Shown: positions 17,605 through 26,703, counted from the first letter of the stretch. The stretch is 64,000 nucleotides of DNA from Gemmatimonadota bacterium (GCA_016719105.1 JADKAQ010000002.1:372001-436000), one strand, 5' to 3'. Program-made: numbers and translations. The notes: generated by a model not told the origin, from the sequence alone.

Positions 17605-18135
17605 TTAGATGTCGAGGGCGCGGCGCAGGAGCTGCTTGGCCGCCGTGAAGACCGAGGCGTTGGCCTCGTACACACGCCGCGCTTCCATCAGGTCCACGAG
17701 CTCGGTGGTCACTTCCACATTCGGATAGCGCACGTAGCCGTTCACGTCGGCGTCCGGATGGCCTGGATCGTAGACGAGCGGTCCTTCGGTCGGGTCCTCC
17801 TCGATCGCCGCCGCGCGCACACCGCCTAACGTGTCGGTGGGATCTTCCGGCGAGACGCCGGGGAGCGCGCCGGACAGCGGCAGCGGCGGGTACGACGGGG
17901 CGGCCCCTTCGCGAATGGCCTCCTCGGCCCGCACGACGCGGCGGCGATAGGGCCCCCCCGCCTCGGTGCGCGTCGTCTCGGCGTTGGCGATGTTGGTCGC
18001 CGCCGTCTCCATGCGCAGCCGCTGCAGCGACATCCCGCTCGTCGCGATGTCCATCGGACGGAAGAGCGGGGGACGCGGACCCGCTTCCATGTTGTTCGTC
18101 AGGACGGGGAGCATCTTGATCGAAGGAATCGACAT
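17605..18135 (-). CDS. flgC: Flagellar proximal rod protein FlgC
   Basis: FlgC is a rod subunit of the basal body. The start MSIPSIKMLPVL (18135) gives 176 aa and has a good ribosome site (AAGGCGGA) 2-3 bases before it; Met50-type internal starts are less likely. The rod motif DIATSGMSLQRLRMETAATNIANAET is present near residues 30-55, and the C-terminal segment VTTELVDLMEARRVYEANAS is typical. It follows flgB by 8 bp. The N-terminus is about 25 residues longer than usual. An octamer copy lies at 17824. Confidence 0.93.
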   Translation of the reverse strand: MSIPSIKMLPVLTNNMEAGPRPPLFRPMDIATSGMSLQRLRMETAATNIANAETTRTEAGGPYRRRVVRAEEAIREGAAPSYPPLPLSGALPGVSPEDPTDTLGGVRAAAIEEDPTEGPLVYDPGHPDADVNGYVRYPNVEVTTELVDLMEARRVYEANASVFTAAKQLLRRALDI

Positions 18136-18143
18136 GATCCGCC

Positions 18144-18425
18144 TTATCGGCTCTGGAGGCTGAGACGCAGCTTCGCGTAGGTCTTCTCGAGCAGCTTCGC
18201 GGTCGCTTCGTAGCGCAGCTGCTCGTCGGCCAGCGACGTCATCTCGGCTTCGAGGTTCACGGCGGCCGGAGCCGTCGTGCCGTCGGGAAGGGCGAAGCCG
18301 CTCTGGTTCTGTAGCGTCGCTCCCGACACACGCTGGGCAATCGCCTTGACGCGCTGGCTGCTCGCGTCCAGGGCGTCGCGCATGGTGGGCGCCGAAGAAA
18401 CCCGGCCAAAGAATCCAAAGAGCAT
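18144..18425 (-). CDS. flgB: Short, divergent flagellar rod protein FlgB
   Basis: FlgB is the most proximal rod protein. At 93 aa this one is clearly shorter than the usual 110-140. The N-terminal helix ALDASSQRVKAIAQRV aligns with the FlgB pattern, but the customary ANNIAN-type turn and the loop after it are missing or altered. The C-terminal helix is good: VNLEAEMTSLADEQLRYEATAKLL. First gene of the operon. The identity depends on its position before flgC and the C-terminal match. No frameshift explains the missing middle. Confidence 0.8.
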   Translation of the reverse strand: MLFGFFGRVSSAPTMRDALDASSQRVKAIAQRVSGATLQNQSGFALPDGTTAPAAVNLEAEMTSLADEQLRYEATAKLLEKTYAKLRLSLQSR

Positions 18426-18517
18426 CGTTCTCTCCCTGATGACGGTCCCGCACGGTCACACGACCGCACCAAGAGCCAAGGCAATGCACGGACCAGACGG
18501 AATGCCGGGAAAGAACG

Positions 18518-18546
18518 AGGGGCGCCCCGTTAGGCAGGGCGCCCCT
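18518..18546 (-). terminator. Hairpin with CGTTAGGC octamer in its loop
   Basis: AGGGGCGCCC and GGGCGCCCCT form a perfect 10-bp stem. The 9-nt loop is the recurrent octamer CGTTAGGC plus one A. On the minus strand it is followed by a short T-rich stretch (CGTTCTTT), so it could end transcription of the sigma54 activator gene at 18710-20143 before the flgB operon begins. Confidence 0.6.
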
Positions 18547-18709
18547 AAGTGCTTGCAGTGGTTGGGTCTTACGCGATCGGGACCGTCAGCTGGAGGGGCG
18601 TTTCGCGCGAGGCACCTCACCCTCGTCCTCGCACGCAGCTTTTGCCTCGACGGAAGAGATTGCCGTATGCGTCCGGCCACTCTTGCCAGCGCGGCTCCAT
18701 CGGTCCGCC

Positions 18710-20143
18710 TCAGTCTTCAGCCACCCCGGCGCGCTGCGGGCCATTGAGCTTGTTGCGCAGCGTGCGCACGCTGATCCCCAGCAGGTCGGCGGTCTTCGTC
18801 CGGTTGCCGCGCGTCAGTTCCAGCGCACGCTGGATGAGCGCCTTCTCAGCTTCCTCGACGTTGAGCGTGGTGAGGATGATCCCGTTCGGTGGGGTCGCCT
18901 GCACGATGGCGGCGTTCGCGTCCGGCGTAGCGATGCGGTTGAGCGCCTGCTGTACTAAAGGATGCACGCCCACGGTCGCCATGCGCTGGTGCTCGAACAG
19001 GTGCGCGGGGAGCGAGGCGTCGTGCGAGAGGATGACCGCCCGCTCCACGGCGTGCTGCAACTCGCGCACGTTCCCCGGCCAGGGATACTCCTGCAGCATG
19101 GCGAGCGCGTCGGGGGCGATCCCGGTGATCTCCTTCCCGACTTCGCTCCCGGTACGCATCGCGAAGCGATACGCCAGCATCGGGATGTCGTCGGGGCGCT
19201 CGCGCAGCGACGGGATGTCGATCGGGACCACGCTCAATCGATAGAAGAGGTCCTGGCGGAAATGTCCCGACGCCGCAAACTCGGCCAGATTGCGATTCGT
19301 CGTCGCGATCACCCGCACGTCGACGCGAATCGGCGTCGTCCCGCCCACACGCTCGAACTCCTGTTCCTGAAGCACGCGGAGCAGCTTGGCCTGAAGGTCG
19401 AGCCGCATCTCCGAGATTTCGTCCAGGAGGAGCGTCCCGCCGTGCGCGCGCTCGAACGCCCCTTCGACGCGCTTCACCGCGCCGGTGAAGGCCCCGCGCT
19501 CGTGGCCGAAGAGGGCGCTCTCGATGAGCCCCTCGGGGAGTGCCGCGCAGTTGAGCTTGATGAACGGCTTGTCGCGCCGGTCGCTCTGGTCGTGGATCGC
19601 GCGCGCGAACAGCTCCTTGCCGGTTCCGCTCTCACCTTGCAGCAGGACCGTCGCTCGCGTCGGCGCGACCATCGCGACCGTCTGCAGGATGCGGCGAATG
19701 TGCAGGCTCTCGCCGATGATCTGTCGTTCATTGCGGAACTCCATCACCTCGCGGCGCAGCGACTCGTTCTCGCGGCGCAGTCGCACGAACTCCAGCGCCT
19801 GCTCCACGGCAAGCTCGAGTTGCTGCGTGCGCACCGGCTTGGTGATGTAGTCGATGGCCCCCGCCTTGATCGCCGCCACCGCGTGCTCGATGCTCGCGTA
19901 GCCGGTGAGCATGATGAGCGGGATGTCGTAGCCCTCGCGTTGCAGCAGCGAGAGGAATTCGAGCCCCGTCAGCCCCGGCATGCGATAGTCGGAGATGATC
20001 AGGTCGATACTCTCTCGTGCGAGCACTTGCAGCGCTTCGACGACGTTGCGGGCTCCGAGCGGGCGATGCCCCGCGCGCGACAGCGTGTCTTCGAGAATCA
20101 GGCCGACGGACGGTTCGTCGTCGACGTACAGAATGTTGGCCAT
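18710..20143 (-). CDS. NtrC-family sigma54-dependent response regulator (FlrC/FleR-like)
   Basis: This 477-aa regulator probably activates sigma54 promoters of flagellar genes. The start MANILYVDDEPSV (20143) opens a receiver domain with phospho-acceptor Asp52 and the conserved TKP near 101-103. The AAA+ domain has Walker A GESGTGKE (170-177) and the sigma54-contact loop GAFTGA (217-222). A Fis-type helix-turn-helix closes the protein (LTRGNRTKTADLLGISVRTL). It lies between the early operon and the late genes and is transcribed toward the flgB operon. No partner histidine kinase gene is in the window. Its target promoters were not located. Confidence 0.93.
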   Translation of the reverse strand: MANILYVDDEPSVGLILEDTLSRAGHRPLGARNVVEALQVLARESIDLIISDYRMPGLTGLEFLSLLQREGYDIPLIMLTGYASIEHAVAAIKAGAIDYITKPVRTQQLELAVEQALEFVRLRRENESLRREVMEFRNERQIIGESLHIRRILQTVAMVAPTRATVLLQGESGTGKELFARAIHDQSDRRDKPFIKLNCAALPEGLIESALFGHERGAFTGAVKRVEGAFERAHGGTLLLDEISEMRLDLQAKLLRVLQEQEFERVGGTTPIRVDVRVIATTNRNLAEFAASGHFRQDLFYRLSVVPIDIPSLRERPDDIPMLAYRFAMRTGSEVGKEITGIAPDALAMLQEYPWPGNVRELQHAVERAVILSHDASLPAHLFEHQRMATVGVHPLVQQALNRIATPDANAAIVQATPPNGIILTTLNVEEAEKALIQRALELTRGNRTKTADLLGISVRTLRNKLNGPQRAGVAED

Positions 20144-20178
20144 GCGCGGGGGAAGAACTCGCTCGGACGTGGTTGCCG

Positions 20179-20206
20179 TTAAGCAATCGACGCAGATGGT
20201 CGATAC
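20179..20206 (+). promoter_or_regulatory. Candidate sigma28 promoter of flgL
   Basis: TTAAG (20179-20183), 15 bp, then GTCGATAC (20199-20206), 84 bp before the flgL start. This resembles the flagellar sigma28 consensus TAAA-N15-GCCGATAA, and the same spacing recurs before fliC and flgM. Confidence 0.6.
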
Positions 20207-20289
20207 TGCCCGTATGACGCGCACCTCGCGCGGTCGGCAACTTCTTCCGCCCGGAAATTTCCAGCCGCCCTCGCCCACTCCCGGATCGC

Positions 20290-21171
20290 ATGCGGATCAC
20301 CAACAACATGGTCAGCCGGAACTCGCTGGCGAGCCTGCAGCGATCGCTGAAGGCCGTCAATGAGGCACAGAACCGGGCGACCAACGGACTGCGCGTCGAG
20401 AAGGCATCCGACGACCCCTCGGCGTCGAGTTCCATCATGGCGTCCGGGTCGTCGATCCGGGCCATCGACCAGTACAAGCGCAACATCAACTCGGCCCGCG
20501 CCCGCCTCGATCGCGAGGAGTCGATCCTCGGGTCGGTCTCGCAGATGCTCGAGCGCGCCAAGGAACTCGGCGTGCAGCAGGCGAGTGGCACCGCCGATGC
20601 GCAGACGCGCCTGACCGCCAAGGCCGAGGTCGATCAGCTCATCCAGGCGGTCGTGCAGCTCGGCAACACGCAGCACGAAGGGGAGTACCTCTTTGGCGGC
20701 GACCAGTCCAACGTGGCCCCGTTCAACGCCACCATCCCTCCGTTCTCCGCCGCCCCGCCAACCGGGACACGCCGCACGGAGATCTCGTCGGCCTTGAGCG
20801 TGCGCACCAATCACAACGGCACCGAGGTCTTCCTCACCACCGGTGTCCTGGCGGCCCTCGACGAGCTCTCGACCGCCCTCGGCGCCAACAGCCAGACGGG
20901 CGTGGCGACGTCGCTCTTTTCGCTCGACGCCGCGCACAACAGCACCCAGGTCCTCGTCGGCGAGACGGGGGCGGCGTCGCAGCAGCTCGACGTGGCGACC
21001 TCCAACCTCGACGCCCTCGACACCTCGCTGCGCACCTTCAAGTCGCAGCTGCAAGACGCCGACATCGAGAAGGCGGTATCGGAACTCGTGGGACGACAGA
21101 CGGCCTACCAGGCCGCCATGCTGGCGACCTCCCGCGTGATGAGCCTCAACCTGGCAGACTACCTCAGATGA
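20290..21171 (+). CDS. flgL: Hook-filament junction protein FlgL
   Basis: FlgL joins hook and filament. The product is 293 aa with flagellin-like ends: N-terminal MRITNNMVSRNSLASLQRSL and ATNGLRVEKASDDPSA, and C-terminal VGRQTAYQAAMLATSRVMSL. The middle holds the variable domain. First gene of the late plus-strand block. The stop overlaps the fliW start (ATGA). The partner junction protein FlgK would normally precede it; it is not here, so flgK lies elsewhere. Confidence 0.95.
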   Translation: MRITNNMVSRNSLASLQRSLKAVNEAQNRATNGLRVEKASDDPSASSSIMASGSSIRAIDQYKRNINSARARLDREESILGSVSQMLERAKELGVQQASGTADAQTRLTAKAEVDQLIQAVVQLGNTQHEGEYLFGGDQSNVAPFNATIPPFSAAPPTGTRRTEISSALSVRTNHNGTEVFLTTGVLAALDELSTALGANSQTGVATSLFSLDAAHNSTQVLVGETGAASQQLDVATSNLDALDTSLRTFKSQLQDADIEKAVSELVGRQTAYQAAMLATSRVMSLNLADYLR

Positions 21172-21665
21172 GTGCTTCCGCCGCAGCCGTGACCGACGAT
21201 CGCCTGACGATCGCGTCAGACCTGCTGGGCCCCCTCACGATTCCCGCCAACGAGATCGTCCGCTTTCCGGGCGGCCTCTACGGATTTCCGGAATGCCGGA
21301 CCTTCGTCCTCGCCCCCGCGGCCAGGGAAGGGCTCTTCTGGCTGCAATCGGCCGACTACAGCGCCCTCTCGTTCCTGCTCGTCGATCCGTTCGCCTGGTT
21401 CCCCGACTATCACATCGATGTCGATGACGTCGACATCGCCCGCCTCGGCTCCAACGATCCGCAGCACATCCTCGTGCTCGCGATCGTGACCATGCCGTCG
21501 CGCGTTGGCGATCCCTGCACGGCCAACCTGCACGCGCCGATCCTGTTCAACGTCAGGGATCGCCACGCCCACCAGTCGATCCGACCGGACGACGGCTACG
21601 GGATCCGCGAACCGTTCTTCCTCGACCAGCCCCCCGCCGAGTCGCTCGCGGGCGCCGGAGCCTAA
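21168..21665 (+). CDS. fliW: Flagellar assembly factor FliW (CsrA antagonist)
   Basis: FliW binds flagellin and, when released from it, sequesters CsrA, which tunes flagellin translation. The product is 165 aa, about normal. The FliW pattern is clear: EIVRFPGGLYGFPECRTFVL near residues 27-46, then FLLVDPFAWFPDYHIDV and TANLHAPILFN. In many bacteria csrA follows directly; here no csrA-like frame lies between fliW and the next gene. The stop is embedded in an octamer copy (21660-21667). Confidence 0.95.
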   Translation: MSASAAAVTDDRLTIASDLLGPLTIPANEIVRFPGGLYGFPECRTFVLAPAAREGLFWLQSADYSALSFLLVDPFAWFPDYHIDVDDVDIARLGSNDPQHILVLAIVTMPSRVGDPCTANLHAPILFNVRDRHAHQSIRPDDGYGIREPFFLDQPPAESLAGAGA

Positions 21666-21684
21666 CGAAGGCTCGGCACAACCT

Positions 21685-21724
21685 GCCGCTCCCGGCGCCC
21701 CTTGCCGGGTCATTCGGGAGCGGC
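21685..21724 (+). terminator. Hairpin after fliW
   Basis: GCCGCTCCCG (21685-21694) and CGGGAGCGGC (21715-21724) pair perfectly over 10 bp, about 20 bp after the fliW stop. There is no clear U-tract, so its efficiency as a terminator is uncertain. Confidence 0.5.
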
Positions 21725-21868
21725 GGACCAACGCCCAAACAGTCAAGAGAAGGCCCTGCAACGACTTGCGACATGGCATGGTCGGTGCAAATGCCGTTGG
21801 CGGATTCGTGTGCCCATGCATGGGTACGCGCCTGATGCATTTCCGCCACCCGAGGATTCACGGGACCC

Positions 21869-24800
21869 ATGGCTGCCACCTCCGTTGCCCCCGATCGCGC
21901 CGCGCCGGCGATCTTCGCCGACGCCGTCGCGCGCCACATCGCGGGCGACGCCCGCGACGCGATCGCGCTCTACCACAAGGCACTGGCCGCCGACCCCACG
22001 CTCGCCGAGGCGCACAACAACCTCGCCACGCTCCTCGCCGCTCGCGGCCAGGAACCGGAGGCCGAGCGGCATCTCGAGCGCGCCGTCGCCCTGCAGCCGG
22101 ACTACGGCGAGGCGCACAACAACCTCGGCATCCTCTGGTCATCGCGTGGCGAGCACGCCCGCGCCCTCCCCGCCTTCGAGCGCGCCGTGGCCCTCGAGGG
22201 GGGCAAGGCGGCGTGGCTCAACAACCTTGGCAATTCATATGTAGAGTGCTTCCGGTTCGAGGAGGCGCTCCGCACCTACGACCGGGCCATCGCGATCAAC
22301 CCGCTCGACGCCGAGTGCTGGTCCAATCGCGGGCTCGCTCTTCGGGGGCTCCGCCGCCCCGACGAGGCAATGGACTCGTTCCGTCGCGCCATCGACATCG
22401 TCCCCGCGCACGTCAGCGCGCTCAGCAACCTCGCCATCGTCCTCAAGGAGCAGAAGCAGCTCGACGAGGCGGTGCGCACGATGACGCGCGCCACCGAACT
22501 GGATCCGGCCAATGCGACGTTGTGGGCCAACTTCGCGGCCATCCATGAGGCGCGCGGCGAGTACGACCGGATGCGCGACCTCGCCGCGCACGCCCGGGAC
22601 CTCGATCCCACCAGCGCCGAGCCGCTGAACCTCCTCGCCAACTACGCGATGGAGGGGGGGCGCTACGACGAGGCGCTCGCGCTCTACGACCAGGCGCTCG
22701 CCCTCGATCCCGCCAACTGCAACGCCAACTGGAACCTCGCCCTCATCTGGCTCCTGCACGGCGACTTCGAACGGGGATGGAAACAGTTCGAGTGGCGCAA
22801 GCGGCTGCAATCGGTCGTCTTCGACCACGGCTCGTACGCCGGCGCGGAATGGAAGGGCGAGTCGCTCGAGGGCCGCGACATCCTGCTGCACAGCGAGCAG
22901 GGGATCGGCGACGCGATCCAGTTCATCCGCTACGCACCGCTGCTCAAGGCGCGCGGCGCGCGGCGCGTCTATCTCGAGTGCCCCTATCCCATCGCCCCAC
23001 TCCTGGGCGGGGTCCCGGCCCTCGACGGAGTCATCGCCCGTGGCGTCGCGCTCCCCGCCTACGACGTGCACGCCAACCTCATGAGCCTCCCGGGACTCCT
23101 AGCGACGACGGTCGAGACGATCCCCGCGACGGTGCCATACATCCCGGTCGAACCGCGCCCCGCGCGCTCGGCAGTGCAGGTCGCCCCCGATGAACTGTCG
23201 GTCGGCTTCGTCTGGACGGGGAACCCGGGACACGCGCGCGACTTCCTGCGGTCCGCGCCGCTCGACGCCTTCCGGCCACTCGCGGCCATCCCCGGCGTTC
23301 GCCTCTTCTCCCTGCAGAAGGGAGCCGCCGCCGAGCAGCAGCTGGAGTCCCACCCGATCGCCGGCGTCGTGAACCTGGCCCCGGTCCTCGACGACTTCCG
23401 CGACACGGCCGCCGTTCTCGATGCGCTCGACCTCGTGATCACGGTCGATACCTCGGTCGCCCACCTCGCCGGCGCGTTAGGCAAGGAGACGTGGCTCCTC
23501 CTCCCGCACGTCCCGGACTTCCGCTGGATGCTGGAGCGCACCGATTCGCCGTGGTACCCCACCATGCGGCTCTTCCGGCAGCCCACGCCACGCGACTGGG
23601 CCACCGTCTTCTCCGAGGTAGAGGGCGCGCTGCGCCAACGCGTGGCACGGCAAGACGCTCGCCCGTCGGGGCTCACCGTCCCCGCGAATCTCACCCGCAG
23701 CGACGACACGGTCGTCACGCTCCCCTCGACGACGAGACTCCCCGACGGCCGCCCGCGCTTCGACCTGTGGCTCCCGCTCGCGCTGCTCGCCGTCCCCGCA
23801 CGTTTCGCCGAGTACGAGGCCGAGCTGCTCGGGCACGGGAGCGACATGCCGCTTCGGGCCTTCCTCGATGAGTTCCTTGCAGTCGAGGACGTCCTCCTCG
23901 ATGTGCAGCCGGGGCTCGGACTGACCGCACTCTCCGCCGCGACGACCGCGACGCCGCCGGCTGCACTGGTGCTCGTCGACCAGGACACGCAGAACGTGGC
24001 ACGCCTCACCCAGTTGCTCAACCGCCGCGCCCCGATCGTTCGAACCGGCGCGGCGGCCGACGTGTACGGCGCCTTCGCGCTCACGCGTCCCGCGGGTGAA
24101 GGGCGACTCGTGGTGCGCGTCGGTGATCGTTCGCTCGCCGAGGCGCTCGCCGACGCTATCGGGCGCGCCTCACCAGCGGAGCGGCCGCAGGTGCTGCTCT
24201 GGTCGACCGTCGTTCCGTCGGAGGAGGAGCGCACCCTCGCCTTCCTCGAATCGTTGGGCTACATCACCGTGGCCCTCTCGCTCATCGATGGCGAGCCCTC
24301 GATCGACGCGATCGAGGATGCCTCGCGGGCGCAGTCGCTCGTCACCTTCTCCCGTGACGCGCTCGACGCACTCGAGGCCCGGCACGCCGAGGCGCATCAC
24401 GCACCGGCGGCGCCGCCCCCCGCGCCGTCGGCACCCCTGCAGGTCGCCATCACGCTCGGCGTCCCCACGAGTGGCCCGAGCGACGCGCCAGTCGTTGCAT
24501 CTGCCGGACGGCCGTCGCCCGCGACCACTTCGGTCGTCTCGACGCGCCAGATCGGCATCGACTGGGAGTTGCGCGCCGATACCGGCTGGGGGGTGTACGG
24601 CACCAACCTCGCCCTCGAACTCGAGCGACTCGGCGCGCCGCGTCCCGCCATCTTCGCCGCCGACACGACCGGCCATGCGCCCGTCGTCCGATACCGCCTC
24701 GAGCGCGCCCTCCGCGAAGGAGCGGAGCGCGGGCGGACGCTGCAGCGCGATACCGCGCCGCTGGCTTTCGATGGGATGATGCTGCGCGCGATGGGCAACA

Positions 24801-25711
24801 ACTTCGCGCACGGCGCGCTGTGGGAGCGCATCACCGCGTCGCGGAATGTCGGCGTCGTCTTCTTCGAGGACACGGCCTTCGACGCCGAGGCGCTCGCGCG
24901 TGCGCGCGCCCTCGACCTCGTCGTGTGCGGCTCGCACTGGAACGAAGCGGTCCTGCGCGAGCGCGGCCTGGCCAACGTCACGACCGTACTGCAGGGAATC
25001 GACCCCACGATCTTCCATCCGGCGCCGAAGAGCGGGCATCTCGCGGGGCGCTTTGTGGTCTTCTCCGGGGGGAAGCTCGAGTACCGCAAGGGACAGGATC
25101 TCGTGGCGGCCGCCTTTCGTGCCTTCCAGCAGCGACACCCCGAGGCATTGCTCCTGACGGCGTGGCACAACAACTGGCCGCAGCTCATCGCCGACCTCGA
25201 TCTCGCGGGACACGTCCGCGGGGCGCCACGCGTGGAGGACGGCCGGCTCGCCGTCGGCGAGTGGCTCGCACAAAACGGCATTCCCGCTGATGCCGTGCTC
25301 GACGTCGGGCAGACGCCCAACGCCCTCATGGGGCAGGTGGTCCGCGAGGCCGACGTCGCGCTCTTCGCCAATCGCGGGGAAGGGGGGACCAACCTCGTCG
25401 CCATGGAGTGCATGGCGGCGGGTGTCCCGACCATCGTCTCCGACAACACCGGACACCGCGACCTCGTCGCTACACAGGGCTGCATCCCCCTCACGCGGCA
25501 GCGCGCCGTGCGCCCCCCCACGCGTTTCTATCGCGCCGTCGACGGGTGGGGCGAGAGCGACATCGAGGAGATGGTGGCCGCCCTCGAAGCTGTCTACACC
25601 GACCGCACTGCCGCCCTACGCATCGCGCAGCGCGGCGCCGACGCCCTCGCGCAGTTGAGCTGGGCGCACCAGGTGGAATCGCTCGTGCGCACACTCACCC
25701 CGCTCCTGTAG
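21869..25711 (+). CDS. Large TPR / two-glycosyltransferase protein, probable flagellin glycosylation enzyme
   Basis: This 1280-aa protein has several modules. Residues about 15-295 are tandem TPR units (AEAHNNLATLLAARGQEPEA and relatives). Residues about 330-590 resemble a GT9/GT41-type transferase fold (LLHSEQGIGDAIQFIRYAPL; VITVDTSVAHLAGALGK). Residues about 595-835 look like a degraded FkbM-type methyltransferase region. An Ala/Pro linker leads to a GT4-type transferase at about 890-1280 (FSGGKLEYRKGQDLV; FANRGEGGTNLVAMECMAAG). It lies between fliW and fliC, beside an FkbM methyltransferase, so flagellin or its glycan is the likely substrate. Donor sugar and regiochemistry cannot be read from sequence. 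Confidence 0.85.
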   Translation: MAATSVAPDRAAPAIFADAVARHIAGDARDAIALYHKALAADPTLAEAHNNLATLLAARGQEPEAERHLERAVALQPDYGEAHNNLGILWSSRGEHARALPAFERAVALEGGKAAWLNNLGNSYVECFRFEEALRTYDRAIAINPLDAECWSNRGLALRGLRRPDEAMDSFRRAIDIVPAHVSALSNLAIVLKEQKQLDEAVRTMTRATELDPANATLWANFAAIHEARGEYDRMRDLAAHARDLDPTSAEPLNLLANYAMEGGRYDEALALYDQALALDPANCNANWNLALIWLLHGDFERGWKQFEWRKRLQSVVFDHGSYAGAEWKGESLEGRDILLHSEQGIGDAIQFIRYAPLLKARGARRVYLECPYPIAPLLGGVPALDGVIARGVALPAYDVHANLMSLPGLLATTVETIPATVPYIPVEPRPARSAVQVAPDELSVGFVWTGNPGHARDFLRSAPLDAFRPLAAIPGVRLFSLQKGAAAEQQLESHPIAGVVNLAPVLDDFRDTAAVLDALDLVITVDTSVAHLAGALGKETWLLLPHVPDFRWMLERTDSPWYPTMRLFRQPTPRDWATVFSEVEGALRQRVARQDARPSGLTVPANLTRSDDTVVTLPSTTRLPDGRPRFDLWLPLALLAVPARFAEYEAELLGHGSDMPLRAFLDEFLAVEDVLLDVQPGLGLTALSAATTATPPAALVLVDQDTQNVARLTQLLNRRAPIVRTGAAADVYGAFALTRPAGEGRLVVRVGDRSLAEALADAIGRASPAERPQVLLWSTVVPSEEERTLAFLESLGYITVALSLIDGEPSIDAIEDASRAQSLVTFSRDALDALEARHAEAHHAPAAPPPAPSAPLQVAITLGVPTSGPSDAPVVASAGRPSPATTSVVSTRQIGIDWELRADTGWGVYGTNLALELERLGAPRPAIFAADTTGHAPVVRYRLERALREGAERGRTLQRDTAPLAFDGMMLRAMGNNFAHGALWERITASRNVGVVFFEDTAFDAEALARARALDLVVCGSHWNEAVLRERGLANVTTVLQGIDPTIFHPAPKSGHLAGRFVVFSGGKLEYRKGQDLVAAAFRAFQQRHPEALLLTAWHNNWPQLIADLDLAGHVRGAPRVEDGRLAVGEWLAQNGIPADAVLDVGQTPNALMGQVVREADVALFANRGEGGTNLVAMECMAAGVPTIVSDNTGHRDLVATQGCIPLTRQRAVRPPTRFYRAVDGWGESDIEEMVAALEAVYTDRTAALRIAQRGADALAQLSWAHQVESLVRTLTPLL

Positions 25712-25741
25712 TCACACGCCGTCTCGTCTGCTCGCCCTCCA

Positions 25742-25757
25742 CGTCATCCCGTCTTCC
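25742..25757. repeat. Two 8-bp CGTCWTCC units upstream of the methyltransferase gene
   Basis: CGTCATCC followed directly by CGTCTTCC, 9 bp before the start codon of the FkbM gene. Part of the dispersed 8-bp repeat family found in several spacers of the window. Confidence 0.6.
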
Positions 25758-25766
25758 GAGAATCAC

Positions 25767-26594
25767 ATGCGCCAGGAACTGAGCATCTCCCTCAATACCG
25801 GCAACGGCCCCCGCCAGCTGCGCCTCCTGCTCGACGCCACGCACATGAGCCAGCGTTTCATGCTCAACGACCTCTCCGCGGGCCGCCTGTACGAGTCGGA
25901 GACGTCCAACTTCATCGGCTCCATCCTGCAGCCTGGCGATGCCTTCATCGACATCGGGGCGCATGTCGGGTACTTCTCGATGCTCGCCTCGCAGTTGGTG
26001 GGGCCCACCGGTGCTGTCTTCTCCTTCGAACCGGATCCCAGCAACTACGCCCACCTGCTCGAGCACATCGAGCTGAATGGCGCCGCCAACGTGCGCCCCC
26101 TGCACATGGCGGTTGGTGCATCGCCGTCGGTGGCCGACTTCTTCTTCAACGCCGACAACGATGGCGGCCACGCCCTCTGGGAAGTGGGGCGTCACCCGTT
26201 CAACGAACGCACGCGCAAGGCGCCGCAGAGCCGCAAGGTCTTCGTCACCTCGCTCGACCACATCCTCGACGGGCGCGACATGCGCTCGCTCAAGGCCATC
26301 AAGATGGACGCCGAGGGGGCGGAGTTCGCGATCCTGGTCGGCGCACGCGAGCTGCTCAAGCGTGCGCGCGTCCCCTTCATCGTCGCCGAGATCAACCGCT
26401 TCGCCCTCGAGTCGATGGGGGCGAGCGAGCGGCACGTGCGCAGCCTGATGAACGACCTGGGCTACGAGACCTACCTCTTCCAGCCCGGGCAGTCGTTCAT
26501 CCAGCGCCTGCAGGGCGACGAGACGCCGGAGACGAACTACGTCTTCAACGTGCTCTTCCGCCACCCGGAAGCGCCGGCGCTGGCCGCGGCGTGA
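25767..26594 (+). CDS. FkbM-family SAM-dependent methyltransferase
   Basis: The 275-aa product shows the FkbM layout: SAM-binding motif FIDIGAHVGYFSMLASQLVG (about 65-85), the acidic loop FSFEPDPSNYAHL, and a late KAIKMDAEGAEFAILVGARE motif. These enzymes O-methylate sugars or related groups. The gene stands between the glycosyltransferase and flagellin, so methylation of a flagellin-bound glycan is a reasonable inference. Start ATG 25767 is the first in frame; no strong ribosome site precedes it. Confidence 0.88.
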   Translation: MRQELSISLNTGNGPRQLRLLLDATHMSQRFMLNDLSAGRLYESETSNFIGSILQPGDAFIDIGAHVGYFSMLASQLVGPTGAVFSFEPDPSNYAHLLEHIELNGAANVRPLHMAVGASPSVADFFFNADNDGGHALWEVGRHPFNERTRKAPQSRKVFVTSLDHILDGRDMRSLKAIKMDAEGAEFAILVGARELLKRARVPFIVAEINRFALESMGASERHVRSLMNDLGYETYLFQPGQSFIQRLQGDETPETNYVFNVLFRHPEAPALAAA

Positions 26595-26637
26595 GCGCGG
26601 CCTTTCGCCCCACTTTCAAAGATTCTTCGCCGAAAAC

Positions 26638-26665
26638 TAAAGTCCCGGACCCAAGGCTCCGATAC
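26638..26665 (+). promoter_or_regulatory. Candidate sigma28 promoter of flagellin
   Basis: TAAAG (26638-26642), 15 bp, TCCGATAC (26658-26665), 80 bp before the flagellin ATG. Same geometry as the sites before flgL and flgM. Confidence 0.65.
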
Positions 26666-26703
26666 ACGCTCTTGGAGGGACGGCACACCGCCGGAACCCC
26701 AGA

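Noticed and set aside
18426..18500. Possible sigma54 promoter before flgB (TTGGCTCTTGGTGC on the minus strand).
   Set aside because: The distance between the GG and GC elements is 8 bp; sigma54 promoters need 10. No other site in the spacer fits.
21666..21868. csrA between fliW and the glycosyltransferase.
   Set aside because: No frame on either strand shows a CsrA-like sequence; only a hairpin and non-coding sequence are present.
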